From Paucibacter aquatile (GTDB lineage Bacteria; Pseudomonadota; Gammaproteobacteria; Burkholderiales; Burkholderiaceae_C): 64,000 bases of DNA. The position numbers and the translations under genes were made by a program. The stretch covers positions 1,116,001 through 1,180,000 of the forward strand of contig NZ_POSP01000003.1 in the NCBI RefSeq assembly GCF_002885975.1, given 5' to 3'. The notes beneath the pieces are model-generated. The model did no database searches, had not been told where the DNA came from, and saw only the letters and a list, made by a program, of their open reading frames with translations. This document shows positions 54,179 to 63,254 of the stretch, piece after piece (positions within the stretch are counted from its first letter, which is position 1; each line of letters opens with the position of its first letter).

Positions 54179-54508
54179 TGACTTTCGTCATCGTTCCCGT
54201 TCCATGCGGGTGTTGATTCGTCCGGGCCTTGCAGGGCTTGGCGCTTGCGTCTGACATCACTCAGCAAGCCAGCGGGGCGCACTCACGGCGCCTCGGCATG
54301 GGATGCGGCACCGAATTGAACACCTCGGCGGCGCTTCCACTCAAGCCAACAAGAAAGGCGGGGCTGGGTTTGCGGCGGGCGGATCGGGCGGCATCGACAT
54401 CGAGTCCGGCGGCCACCACCTCACCAAGCTTGAGACGCGCCTTGCGGGCCAGAGACTGCTTCCCGCGCATCGTCACTGCGTCATCAACTGGCGCTGATTG
54501 TAGCGCGC
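54179..54508. other. Intergenic region between rluD and scpB
   Basis: About 330 bases with no recognised gene. On the minus strand a TACAAT -10-like box is at 54497-54502; it could start the scpB transcript, with a leader of about 310 bases. A short open frame lies at 54261-54470. Confidence 0.55.
54261..54470 (-). CDS. Possible small hypothetical protein
   Basis: A 69-codon frame from ATG 54470, starting about 27 bases after a TACAAT box. The N-terminal part is basic (RGKQSLARKARLKLGEVV) and could be a helix; the rest is without character. There is no ribosome site I can point to and I recognise no family, so this may be chance. Confidence 0.2.
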   Translation of the reverse strand: MRGKQSLARKARLKLGEVVAAGLDVDAARSARRKPSPAFLVGLSGSAAEVFNSVPHPMPRRRECAPLAC

Positions 54509-55549
54509 TCAATCGAACACGGGGGCCAGACTCGGCGGCGGCAGTCCCAAAGTCTCCCAAGCCGCCGCCAAATCGGCCGGCAAGGCTGCCTCAAACTGCA
54601 AGGCCGCCCCAGTGACCGGATGGGCAAACGAGAGCCGGGCCGCATGCAGCGCCTGACGCGTCAGGCCCAGGCCAGGCACACCGCCGTACAGCGCATCCGA
54701 GACCAGGGGGTAACCTTTGTAGGCCAGATGCACGCGGATCTGGTGGGTGCGCCCACTGTGCAGCACGCAGTGCACCGCGCTGATCGGGCGCACACCCTGC
54801 TCTCCCATGCCGAGCAGGTAGACATCGGTGCGCGAGGGCTTGCCGGTGGCCAGCACGGCCATCTTGATGCGCGAGATCAGATCACGGCGCAGCGGCGCAT
54901 CGACCGTCATTTCCTCCGGCACCCGGCCGTAGGCCAGGGCCACGTACTCGCGATGAACCTCGCGCGCGGCGATCATGCGCGTCAGCGCCGTCACGGCCTC
55001 GCGGCTTTTGCCCACCATCATCAGGCCGCTGGTGTCTTTGTCGAGGCGGTGCACGATGCCGGCGCGCGGCAGGGCCGCAGCCGCCGGGTGATGCGCAAGC
55101 AGGCCGTTCATGACCGTGCCCGTCCAGTTGCCTGAAGCGGGATGGACCACCATGCCGGCCGCCTTGTTCAGGACCAGCAGATGCTCGTCCTCGTAGACGA
55201 TGTCCAGCGGCAGGGCTTCGGCACGGAAGGCGCGGCTTTCTTCGGTCGGCTGCAGCTCGACGCGCACGCGCTGGCCGGCCTGCAGCTTGCGCGAAGCGCT
55301 GCTGGCGGCCTGACCGTTGATCTGTACGCAGCCGCGCTCGATCAAGCTCTGCAGGTGATTGCGCGAAAACTCGGGCGCCAACTGCACCATCCAGCGATCC
55401 AGGCGCTGGCCGTGCCAATCGGCCTCGACCAGGGCCTCGCGCACTTCGACGGTCTCGTCTGCCGCTACTGCGGGGTCTTGTTCGCCGTCCCATTCATCAT
55501 CGCCATCCATGGCGGCGAGGGTCGGACTTGCAGGCAGAGCCTGAACCAT
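54509..55549 (-). CDS. rluD: 23S rRNA pseudouridine synthase RluD
   Basis: Makes pseudouridines 1911, 1915 and 1917 in helix 69. The 346 residues have an S4 domain (about 50-95), the RIVHRLDKDTSGL-type motif IVHRLDKDTSGLMMV (Asp catalytic, near 170) and HSGRTHQIRVH. Divergent from bamD, an arrangement common in Proteobacteria. Confidence 0.96.
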   Translation of the reverse strand: MVQALPASPTLAAMDGDDEWDGEQDPAVAADETVEVREALVEADWHGQRLDRWMVQLAPEFSRNHLQSLIERGCVQINGQAASSASRKLQAGQRVRVELQPTEESRAFRAEALPLDIVYEDEHLLVLNKAAGMVVHPASGNWTGTVMNGLLAHHPAAAALPRAGIVHRLDKDTSGLMMVGKSREAVTALTRMIAAREVHREYVALAYGRVPEEMTVDAPLRRDLISRIKMAVLATGKPSRTDVYLLGMGEQGVRPISAVHCVLHSGRTHQIRVHLAYKGYPLVSDALYGGVPGLGLTRQALHAARLSFAHPVTGAALQFEAALPADLAAAWETLGLPPPSLAPVFD

Positions 55550-55554
55550 ATAAT
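55549..55554 (+). promoter_or_regulatory. -10 box for bamD
   Basis: A perfect TATAAT on the plus strand overlapping the rluD start codon. A TTGCAG at 55528-55533 is only 15 bases upstream, so the -35 is uncertain. The leader to bamD would be about 120 bases. Confidence 0.5.
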
Positions 55555-55679
55555 CGTTGCTCCGTCTTCAGCTGAGGGCCGGTGATGAGCACCGCCCTGT
55601 AGGGATCATGATCGAAAATTGCGTGGAGCGCCGCCCGGCGCGGGCATCGAACGGCTCGTCAGCACGTTCACTCCAAGAG

Positions 55680-56519
55680 ATGCCCCAAAAGGTGCTCCCC
55701 CAGGTTCAAACCACGGCCGCCTCTTCGGCGGCCTGGCGCAGCGGCTTCTTGGCCGCGGTCGCCCTGGCCTTGGCCGCCTGCTCGTCAGCCCCCAAGGACG
55801 ACCCGAATTCTCAGGCCAGCCTGGACAAATTGTACGCAGAGGCCAAGGACGACCTGAGTTCGGGCAGCTACGACCGCGCCATCAAGAGCCTGGAGCGCAT
55901 CGAAGGCCGCGCCGCCGGCACGATTGTCGCGCAGCAGGCACAGCTGGATCTGGCCTGGGCGTACCACAAGAGTGGTGAGCGCGCCCAAGCCGTCAGCACC
56001 CTGGACCGCTTCATCAAGCTGAACCCGTCCAGCCCGGCCATGGACTACGCGCTCTACATGAAGGGCCTGGTCAACTTCAACGAAGACCTGGGCCTGTTCG
56101 GCCGCCTGGCCAACCAGGACATCGCCGAGCGGGATCAGCAAGCCTCGCGCGACGCTATGCTGGCCTTCAAGCAGCTGATCGACCAGTTCCCCGATTCCAA
56201 GTACGCCGCCGAAGCGCGCGTGCGCGTGGACTACATCACCAACACCCTAGCGGTGTATGAGGTGCATGTGGCGCGCTATTACTACAACCGCGGCGCCTAC
56301 CTGGCCGCGGCCAACCGCGCGCAGCAGGCAGTGCAAGAGTTCCAGCGCGCCCCGGCCGCCGAGGAAGCCCTGTTCATCATGACCCAGAGCTACGACAAGC
56401 TGGACCTGCCGGCCCTGCGCGACGACGCCAAGCGGGTGCTGGAGAAGAGCTTCCCCAACAGCGCCTACCTGAGCGGCAACTACGACGGAGGCAAGAAAGC
56501 CTGGTGGCGTTTCTGGTGA
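55680..56519 (+). CDS. bamD: Outer-membrane assembly lipoprotein BamD
   Basis: Essential TPR lipoprotein of the BAM complex. The 279 residues have a signal peptide with lipobox LAAC (Cys at 34) and five TPR units, with the MKGLVNFNEDLG and YYYNRGAYLAAANRAQ segments typical of ComL/BamD. ATG 55680 lies just after AAGAG; the open frame upstream to 55557 crosses the promoter. Confidence 0.95.
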   Translation: MPQKVLPQVQTTAASSAAWRSGFLAAVALALAACSSAPKDDPNSQASLDKLYAEAKDDLSSGSYDRAIKSLERIEGRAAGTIVAQQAQLDLAWAYHKSGERAQAVSTLDRFIKLNPSSPAMDYALYMKGLVNFNEDLGLFGRLANQDIAERDQQASRDAMLAFKQLIDQFPDSKYAAEARVRVDYITNTLAVYEVHVARYYYNRGAYLAAANRAQQAVQEFQRAPAAEEALFIMTQSYDKLDLPALRDDAKRVLEKSFPNSAYLSGNYDGGKKAWWRFW

Positions 56520-56550
56520 CGCCTCAGGGCTGAGGCCACTTCCCCTGCAG

Positions 56551-56577
56551 AAACGCGTGCCATGGCACGCGTTTTTT
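56551..56577 (+). terminator. Intrinsic terminator after bamD
   Basis: AAACGCGTGCC and GGCACGCGTTT pair over 11 bp with a 2-base centre and run into TTTTTT. It is 31 bases past the bamD stop and faces the convergent helicase gene. Confidence 0.88.
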
Positions 56578-56597
56578 ATGGGCCGTCGGTCTGAACT

Positions 56598-58718
56598 TCA
56601 ATCGGGCAGGCGCTCCGCCGCCAAGTGTTCCAGCCAGGCCAGCGCCTCGCCTTCGGTCGCCAAGGGCGTCATCGGCGGCAAGGCCGCACGCAGGCGGCGG
56701 CCGTAGTTCATGCCAGCCATGCGCGGGTCACACACGACGAGCAAACCTCGATCCTGCTCGGTGCGGATCAAGCGGCCGGCGCCTTGCTTGAGCGAGATCG
56801 CCGCCTCGGCGATGAAGTACTCGGCAAAGGCATTGCGGCCGGCCGCCTCCAGGCGCTGCACGCGCGCCTCGACCAGCGGATCGTTGGGCGGCGGAAAGGG
56901 CAGCTTGTCGATCAGCACGCATTGCAGCTTGTCGCCGGGCACGTCGATGCCCTCCCAGAAGCTGGCCGAGCCGACCAGCACCGCGCGCGGGTTGTCCAGG
57001 AACTGGCGCAGCAGCAGCCGCTTGGGCGCCGCGCCCTGCTGCAGCACGGTGATGTCATCGCCCTCGGCTTCAAACGCAGCGCGCAGGCCATCGCCGATGG
57101 TCTGCAAGGCGCGCAAGGTGGTGGTCAGCACAAAGGTGCGGCCACCCAGGGCGCGCGCGCAGCGTGCGGCCATGGCCGCCACCTGGGGCGCATGATCGGG
57201 CTCGTTGGGCTTGGGGAAGCCACGGGGCACGTAGAGCCGCGCGTTTTCCTCGTAACGGAAGGGGCTGCCCACGCGCAGCACCGTGGCATCGTCCAGGCCG
57301 GTGGGCTCGGTGAACCAGCGCAGGCGCTCGTCCTCGCCCAGCGTGGCCGAGGTGAATATCCAGGCCTTGGGCGGGCCTTGCAGCTGCTCCTGCATGGCCT
57401 CGCGGATGTCCAGCGGCGACTGCACCAGACGCGCCTGGTTGGGGCTGAGGTCGATCCAGCGCACATCGCCGGGGTCAGGCTCCTGCGCAAAGGTCTCGGC
57501 CAGATCGCGCAAGGCCACCGCACGCTCGTGCAGACGCTGAAAATCGGGTGAGAGCTCGGTCACCGTGGACAGGCATTCGATGGCCTGCTCGGCAGCGGCG
57601 GCCACCTCCTCCAGCGCGGCCGAAAAGCCCGGGCGCCCGGCGCGCTCTTTCCAGGCCAGCTTGAGCATGCCGCGCAGTTCTCGCCCGGCACTGGCCAGCG
57701 GGCCGGCGCAAACCAGGCGCAGCTCGCGCGCAGCCAGCTCCAGCCGGGTCTGCAAGGCCTGCCAGTCCTGCAGGCCCCGCGCCTGCGCCAGGCCCAGGCC
57801 GAGCAGATCGCGGCCGAAATCGAGCAGCTGCGAGCTGCCCAGCAAGGTGCCGAGGAACTGCACGCCCGCCTCGGACAGCTGGTGCGCCTCGTCAAACACG
57901 GCCAGATCGACGCTGGGCAGCAGCTCGGCCACGCCGCTGTCGCGCAGGCTCACATCGGCGAAGAACAGGTGATGGTTGACCACCACCACATCGGCCTCCA
58001 TGGCTTCACGCCGCGCCTTCACCACATAGCAGGACTTGTACTCCGGGCATTCCGAGCCCAGGCAGTTCTCGCGCGTGGAGCTGACCAGCGGAATCACCGG
58101 CGAGCGCTCGTCCAGGCCCTCCATTTCGGCCAGGTCGCCACTCTGCGTGCCCTGCGCCCAGCGTTCCACACGGGCCAGGGCCATGACCGCGCGCCGGTCC
58201 GGCAGCTCGGCGCTGTGACGCGCATGGGCGAGCCGGTGCAGGCAGAGGTAGCTGCCCCGCCCTTTCAGCAGCGCCACGCGCACCGCCACCTGCAGCGATT
58301 CGCACAGCCGCGGCAGGTCGCGCATATACAGCTGATCCTGCAAATTCTTGGTCGCCGTGCTGATCAGGGCGCGCCCGCCGCTGAGCAAGGCGGGCACCAG
58401 GTACGCAAAGGTCTTGCCCACCCCGGTGCCGGCCTCCACCACCAGGGTCTCGCGCCGCGCAATCGCCTGGGCCACCGCCTGCGCCATGGCCAGCTGCTGC
58501 TCGCGCGGGGCATAGCCCGGGTCGCTGCGCGAGAGCGGGCCGCCGATGTCAAAGGCCGCCGTCACCCACTGCTCCAGCTCGCTGTGCTGCAGGGTCGTCG
58601 CCGCAGGCGCGGCCTCCATGGCGGCGATGAAGTCGTCGTCGAGCTCCTGCGGCATGACCGGCCATTCAGGCGGCACGCTGTCGTCGTCGGGAGGGGCAGG
58701 CATCTCAGCAGAGGTCAC
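56598..58718 (-). CDS. DinG/YoaA-family ATP-dependent helicase with iron-sulfur cluster
   Basis: XPD-like superfamily 2 helicase, probably in DNA repair. The 706 residues have Walker A EAGTGVGKTFAYLVP (near 95-109), DEAH (VFDEAHQL) and the late GAGRLIRTEQDRG motif. A Cys in SYLCLHR and three in NCLGSECPEYKSC fit the four Cys of a 4Fe-4S cluster. Its start is GTG at 58718. YoaA is the closer match by size; DinG cannot be excluded. Confidence 0.92.
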   Translation of the reverse strand: MTSAEMPAPPDDDSVPPEWPVMPQELDDDFIAAMEAAPAATTLQHSELEQWVTAAFDIGGPLSRSDPGYAPREQQLAMAQAVAQAIARRETLVVEAGTGVGKTFAYLVPALLSGGRALISTATKNLQDQLYMRDLPRLCESLQVAVRVALLKGRGSYLCLHRLAHARHSAELPDRRAVMALARVERWAQGTQSGDLAEMEGLDERSPVIPLVSSTRENCLGSECPEYKSCYVVKARREAMEADVVVVNHHLFFADVSLRDSGVAELLPSVDLAVFDEAHQLSEAGVQFLGTLLGSSQLLDFGRDLLGLGLAQARGLQDWQALQTRLELAARELRLVCAGPLASAGRELRGMLKLAWKERAGRPGFSAALEEVAAAAEQAIECLSTVTELSPDFQRLHERAVALRDLAETFAQEPDPGDVRWIDLSPNQARLVQSPLDIREAMQEQLQGPPKAWIFTSATLGEDERLRWFTEPTGLDDATVLRVGSPFRYEENARLYVPRGFPKPNEPDHAPQVAAMAARCARALGGRTFVLTTTLRALQTIGDGLRAAFEAEGDDITVLQQGAAPKRLLLRQFLDNPRAVLVGSASFWEGIDVPGDKLQCVLIDKLPFPPPNDPLVEARVQRLEAAGRNAFAEYFIAEAAISLKQGAGRLIRTEQDRGLLVVCDPRMAGMNYGRRLRAALPPMTPLATEGEALAWLEHLAAERLPD

Positions 58719-58799
58719 GGCGCGGGGGCCCAGGGTGCTTGTGGCGCGCCGCCGGCGGCCAGGGTGTTGAGGGAAATGGCCGGGCGCGCTGGCGCTGCA

Positions 58800-59003
58800 T
58801 CAGGCCAGCTCATCGGGATCGCTCGCGCGCTCCAGCTGGGCGATCTGGTCACGCAGTTGCAGGCGGCGTTTCTTCAAGCGGCGCAAGGCCAGCTCGTCGA
58901 GCGGCTGCTCCAGGGCCACGCGGTCGATCAACCCATCCAGATCGCCGTGCTCGATGCGCAGCTCGATCAAGCGGCGTGACTGCGAGTGAAGTTGTTCATC
59001 CAT
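58800..59003 (-). CDS. DUF465 (YdcH-family) small protein
   Basis: A 67-residue, highly charged helical protein with a HGDLDGLIDR stretch and the LKKRRLQLRDQIAQ motif of the family. No function is known. It faces away from the PP2C gene with only 51 bases between start codons. Confidence 0.85.
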   Translation of the reverse strand: MDEQLHSQSRRLIELRIEHGDLDGLIDRVALEQPLDELALRRLKKRRLQLRDQIAQLERASDPDELA

Positions 59004-59054
59004 GAGGGCTTTGCCCGGGCGAAGTGGCGCAGTTTAACGTTTATAGTTTTCGGC

Positions 59055-59822
59055 ATGACGCGCACTCCACCGGGCTTTCGCCTGAGCGCGGCGACCGGCA
59101 TCCACCGCGGCGACCGCCTGTACCAGCAAGACCAAGTCCAAGTCCTGACCCACGCCCGCCTCAGCGGTTGCCTGCTGGCCGTGGTGGCCGACGGCATGGG
59201 CGGCAAGAGCGGTGGCCGCAAGGCGGCCGACCAGGTGATGCTGACTGCGCAACAGCTGTTCGAGCGCTTCTCGCCCGAGAGCGAGCTGCCCGAAAGCCTG
59301 CTCGATCAGCTGGTGTCCGAAGCGCATCTGATGATCAAGCTGACCGCCCTGTCGGCCGAGGAAGAGCCACACAGCACGGTCGCCGCCTTCCTGATCAGCC
59401 CCGATCGGCACTGCCACTGGATTCATTCGGGCGATTCGCGGATCTACCATTACCGCGGCCCCAACCTGGTCAAGCGCACCATGGACCATTCCTATGTGCA
59501 GCGCCTGGTGGACGAAGGCCAGCTCAGTGAGGCCGAGGCCAGCAGCCACCCACAGTCCAACCTGCTGACCGGTTGCCTGGGCACGGTAGCCGAGCCAACC
59601 ATCAGCACCCACACCATCGACACCCTGACGCCTGGCGACACCTTGATGTGCTGCAGCGACGGACTGTGGCATTACTTCAGCGTCAACGAGATCGGCACCG
59701 TGCTGCACAGCCTGCCGCCGCGTGAGGCGGCAGAACTGCTGATCAGCAAAGCGCGCCAACGCGCCCGGGGCGGCGGCGACAACCTGTCCCTGGCCATTGC
59801 CAAGGTGGAAGCGCTGGACTGA
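59055..59822 (+). CDS. PP2C-family serine/threonine protein phosphatase
   Basis: Metal-dependent phosphatase of 255 residues. The PP2C motifs are in order: DQVQVL (26-31), VVADGMGGKSGGR (43-55), IHSGDSRIYHYR, CCSDGLWHYF and GGDNLSLAIA. No kinase lies beside it, so its target is unknown. I chose ATG 59055; a GTG at 58986 in the same frame overlaps the DUF465 gene. A TATAGT box ends 8 bases before the ATG, suggesting a leaderless mRNA. Confidence 0.9.
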   Translation: MTRTPPGFRLSAATGIHRGDRLYQQDQVQVLTHARLSGCLLAVVADGMGGKSGGRKAADQVMLTAQQLFERFSPESELPESLLDQLVSEAHLMIKLTALSAEEEPHSTVAAFLISPDRHCHWIHSGDSRIYHYRGPNLVKRTMDHSYVQRLVDEGQLSEAEASSHPQSNLLTGCLGTVAEPTISTHTIDTLTPGDTLMCCSDGLWHYFSVNEIGTVLHSLPPREAAELLISKARQRARGGGDNLSLAIAKVEALD

Positions 59823-59837
59823 AGCAGGGCGCGCGCC

Positions 59838-60593
59838 TCAGCGCGCCGGGCCCGAGCCTGGAACCGCAGCGCGCGGCGCAGAAGCGGAGACCGAAACCGG
59901 CGCGGGCGACCTCAATGTGGCGGCAATTTCAGCCGCTGTGGGCACGGGCAGCGCTGCCGCTGCTGGCTTGTTGCGCGCCTCTTGTCGCTGCCTGACCTGG
60001 GCTTGATGGGCCCTCACACGCGCCTCCATCTGGGCGCGTTGCTGCGCATGCTGACGCGCCGCCTGCTCGGCCTGGCGCTGCCGGGCCTGGGCGCTCAGAC
60101 CCGGCGAGCGATGGGGCACCGGCGCGGCCGAAGCAGCAACCCCGGGCTCACCCGCCGCACGACCGAGGCCCACCTGCTTCTTGATCGGCGCCGAGGCGGC
60201 ATCGGCGGCCTGCAACAGACTTTCCGTGCGACGCTCACCCTCGCTGGCAGCGAACTCCAACTGACGCTGACGCACCCGTTCACGCTGCGCCTCGGCTCGC
60301 GCACGACGCAGGCTGGACTCAATGGCATCTCGCTCGCGCTGCAATGGCTGCATTTCGGCCCGGTGGCGCAGGCGCTGGGCCAGCAGGCAATCATTGATGG
60401 CGAACTGCTTGTGGCAAGCCTCCCGGGCCTCTGCATCACGCGCCAGAGCCTCGGATTGGGTTTGCTTGATCTGCTGCAAACGCAGCGACTCGCTGACTGA
60501 AGACGCAGGGGATTCGACATGACCCCATGCCGGGCTCAAAAGGACCATGAGCGTGAGCCCAAGCACGGGCATGCGGTGATGGCAAAGCTTCAT
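59838..60593 (-). CDS. Hypothetical secreted coiled-coil protein
   Basis: I do not recognise a family. The 251 residues have a signal-peptide-like N terminus (hydrophobic MPVLGLTLMVLLSPAWG, cleavage near 25), a charged Arg/Glu/Gln-rich helical part (about 40-120) with two Cys (near 59 and 68), and an Ala/Gln/Arg-rich second helical part followed by an Ala/Pro tail. It is convergent with the PP2C gene (15 bases apart) and is encoded after zapE on the same strand. Confidence 0.65.
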   Translation of the reverse strand: MKLCHHRMPVLGLTLMVLLSPAWGHVESPASSVSESLRLQQIKQTQSEALARDAEAREACHKQFAINDCLLAQRLRHRAEMQPLQRERDAIESSLRRARAEAQRERVRQRQLEFAASEGERRTESLLQAADAASAPIKKQVGLGRAAGEPGVAASAAPVPHRSPGLSAQARQRQAEQAARQHAQQRAQMEARVRAHQAQVRQRQEARNKPAAAALPVPTAAEIAATLRSPAPVSVSASAPRAAVPGSGPAR

Positions 60594-60607
60594 GGGCGCC
60601 GGCCTCC

Positions 60608-61708
60608 TCAGGTCAAGCTGGTGTCGACATCACGACGAGCCAGCGACAGGTACTCCTGCGATTGCATCTCCTGCAGGCGCGAGACCGTACGCGGGAACTC
60701 ATGGGCAAGAGGGCCGTCAGCATACAGCTGCTCGGGCGGCACGGCGGCCGAGATCACCAGCTTGACGCGCCGGTCGTAGAGCACATCGACCAGCCAGGTG
60801 AAGCGGCGCGCCTCGCTGGCCAGGCGCGGCGGCATCTCCGGCACATTGGACAGGATCAGGGTGTGGAACTGGGTGGCCAGCTCCAGGTAATCGTTCTGCG
60901 AGCGCGGGCCGCCGCAGAGCTGGGCGAAATCGAACCAGACCACGCCGCCCGCGCGGCGCCGGGCGCGGATCTGGCGCTGCTCGATCTGCAGGCGCGGGTC
61001 TTCATCGCGAGCCTCGGCCAGGGCTTCGAAGGTGGCGGTCAGTGCAGCTTCGGCCTCATCGCCCAGCGGCTGGTGGTAGAGCTGGGCCTGGTCCAGGGTG
61101 CGGCGGCGGTAGTCGAAGCCGTTGTCCACATTGATCACCTCCAGCTTGGCCTTGAGCAGCTCGATGGCCGGCAGGATGCGGTCTCGGTGCAGGCCGTTCG
61201 GGTAGAGGCCGTCCGGGTGGAAGTTCGAGGTGGTGACGATGGACACACGGTTGCGGAACAGTGAGTCGAGCAGGCGATACAGGATCATCGCGTCGGTCAC
61301 GTCCGAGACATGGAACTCGTCGAAGCAGATCAGGCGGAAGCGCTTGGCGATGCGCTTGCCCAGTTCCTCCAGCGGATCGGCAATGCCTTTGAGTTCGAGC
61401 AGTTCGCGGTGCACCTCGCGCATGAACTCGTGGAAGTGCAGCCGGGTCTTGCGCGTCAGCGGCACGGCCTGGAAGAAGCAATCCATCAGAAAGCTCTTGC
61501 CCCGCCCCACCCCACCGTACATGTAGACGCCGCGCGGCAGCGGCGGGCGCACCAGCAGCTTGGTCACAGCATTGCTGCGTCGTGCCTTGTAGTCGGCCCA
61601 TTCGTCCTGGCAGCGCTGCAGCGCCGCCACGGCGCGCAGCTGCGCGGGATCGGCGGTGTAGCCGCGCTCGGCCAGGGTTTGCTGATAAAGCTCGGTGACG
61701 CGGGTCAT
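60608..61708 (-). CDS. zapE: Cell division protein ZapE (AFG1-like ATPase)
   Basis: AAA-type ATPase linked to the FtsZ ring. The 366 residues have Walker A GGVGRGKSFLMD (about 65-76), Walker B LICFDEFHVSD and ILSNVPEM near the C terminus, as in the family. ATG 61708 is the start; 12 codons upstream are in frame. Follows lpdA, a common betaproteobacterial order. Confidence 0.94.
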   Translation of the reverse strand: MTRVTELYQQTLAERGYTADPAQLRAVAALQRCQDEWADYKARRSNAVTKLLVRPPLPRGVYMYGGVGRGKSFLMDCFFQAVPLTRKTRLHFHEFMREVHRELLELKGIADPLEELGKRIAKRFRLICFDEFHVSDVTDAMILYRLLDSLFRNRVSIVTTSNFHPDGLYPNGLHRDRILPAIELLKAKLEVINVDNGFDYRRRTLDQAQLYHQPLGDEAEAALTATFEALAEARDEDPRLQIEQRQIRARRRAGGVVWFDFAQLCGGPRSQNDYLELATQFHTLILSNVPEMPPRLASEARRFTWLVDVLYDRRVKLVISAAVPPEQLYADGPLAHEFPRTVSRLQEMQSQEYLSLARRDVDTSLT

Positions 61709-61742
61709 GAGAGAGACACTACAACCTTCTTCGAGATGGACC

Positions 61743-61766
61743 AAGGGGCGACCGCGGCCGCCCCTT
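61743..61766. repeat. Inverted repeat after lpdA
   Basis: AAGGGGCG and CGCCCCTT form an 8-bp stem with an 8-base loop between lpdA and zapE. No T-tract follows on the minus strand, so it may stabilise the lpdA mRNA end rather than terminate. Confidence 0.4.
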
Positions 61767-61790
61767 GTTGCTTGCGAATTCCGACCGGAA

Positions 61791-63212
61791 TCAGAAGTTC
61801 AGCGTGCGCTTGTCCACGGCCAGGGCCGCTTCCTTGGTGGCTTCGCTCAAGCTCGGGTGGGCATGGCAGATGCGCGCGATGTCTTCAGCCGAAGCCTTGA
61901 ACTCCATGGCCACCACGGCTTCCGAAATCAGCTCGGAGGCCATCGGGCCGATGATGTGCACGCCCAGGATTTCGTCGGTCTTGGCATCAGCCAGGAACTT
62001 GACGAAACCGTTGGTGTCACCCAGGGCGCGGGCGCGGCCATTGGCCAGGAAGGGGAACTGACCGGCCTTGTACTCGACGCCATCGGCCTTGAGCTGCTGC
62101 TCGGTGCGGCCGACCCAAGCGATCTCGGGGCTGGTGTAGATGACCCAGGGGATGGTGTTGAAGTTGACATGGCCATGCTGGCCGGCAATGCGCTCGGCCA
62201 CGGCCACGCCTTCTTCCTCGGCCTTGTGCGCCAGCATCGGGCCACGCACCACATCGCCGACCGCCCAGACATTGGGCAGATTGGTCTTGCACTCGTCGTC
62301 CACCACGATGGCGCCGCGCTCGTCCAGCTTCAGGCCGACCGCTTCGGGGTTCAAGCCGATGGTGTTGGGCACGCGGCCGATCGAGATGATGAGCTTGTCG
62401 ACGGCCAGGGTCTGGGCGGCGCCCTTGGCATCGGTGTAGGCCACCGTCACGCCGTCCTTGCTCTTGGCGACTTCGCCGATCTTCACACCCAGCTCGATCT
62501 TCAGGCCCTGCTTCTTGAACAGCTTGGCGGCTTCCTTGGCGACCGATTCATCGACCGAAGCCAGGAACGTCGGCAGACCTTCCAGCACGGTGACTTCCGC
62601 ACCCAGGCGGCGCCAGACCGAGCCCATTTCCAGGCCGATCACGCCGGAGCCGATCACGCCCAGCTTCTTCGGCACTTCACCGATGCGAAGCGCGCCGTCG
62701 TTGGACAGGATCAGCTCTTCGTCAAACGCTGCGCCGGGCAGCTGGCGGGCATTGGAGCCGGTGGCCAGCACCACATGCTTGGCCAGGATGACTTCTTCAC
62801 CGGCCTTGACTTCGTACAAGCCATCCTTGGCCGCCACGAAGGAGCCGCGGCCGTGGAAGAACGTGACCTTGTTCTTCTTGAACAGGTAGAGGATGCCGTC
62901 GTTGTTCTGCTTCACGACGGTGTCCTTGCGACCGATCATCTTCTTGATGTCGATGCGCACGTTGTCCGCCGAGATGCCGTGGTCGGCAAAGTGGTGGTTG
63001 GCGTGCTCGAAGTGCTCGCTCGATTGCAGCAAGGCCTTGGACGGAATGCAGCCGACATTGGTGCAGGTGCCGCCGGGCGCCGGGCCGCCCTTCTCGTTCT
63101 TCCACTCGTCGATGCAAGCGGTGTTGAAGCCCAGCTGGGCGGCACGGATGGCGGCGATGTAGCCGCCAGGGCCGCCACCGATGACGACGACGTCGAATTG
63201 TTTGGTGCTCAT
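61791..63212 (-). CDS. lpdA: Dihydrolipoyl dehydrogenase
   Basis: E3 subunit that reoxidises lipoamide in the 2-oxoglutarate dehydrogenase complex. The 473 residues have an FAD site GGGPGGYIAA (12-21), the redox disulfide GTCTNVGCIPSK (CxxxxC near 49-54), an NAD site GSGVIGLEMGSVW and a C-terminal dimerisation domain with HAHPSLSEA. The position downstream of sucB ties it to that complex. Confidence 0.97.
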   Translation of the reverse strand: MSTKQFDVVVIGGGPGGYIAAIRAAQLGFNTACIDEWKNEKGGPAPGGTCTNVGCIPSKALLQSSEHFEHANHHFADHGISADNVRIDIKKMIGRKDTVVKQNNDGILYLFKKNKVTFFHGRGSFVAAKDGLYEVKAGEEVILAKHVVLATGSNARQLPGAAFDEELILSNDGALRIGEVPKKLGVIGSGVIGLEMGSVWRRLGAEVTVLEGLPTFLASVDESVAKEAAKLFKKQGLKIELGVKIGEVAKSKDGVTVAYTDAKGAAQTLAVDKLIISIGRVPNTIGLNPEAVGLKLDERGAIVVDDECKTNLPNVWAVGDVVRGPMLAHKAEEEGVAVAERIAGQHGHVNFNTIPWVIYTSPEIAWVGRTEQQLKADGVEYKAGQFPFLANGRARALGDTNGFVKFLADAKTDEILGVHIIGPMASELISEAVVAMEFKASAEDIARICHAHPSLSEATKEAALAVDKRTLNF

Positions 63213-63254
63213 AGGTATTCCTGAATTGGGTGCGCCAACGCCAAGGCGTAGCGA

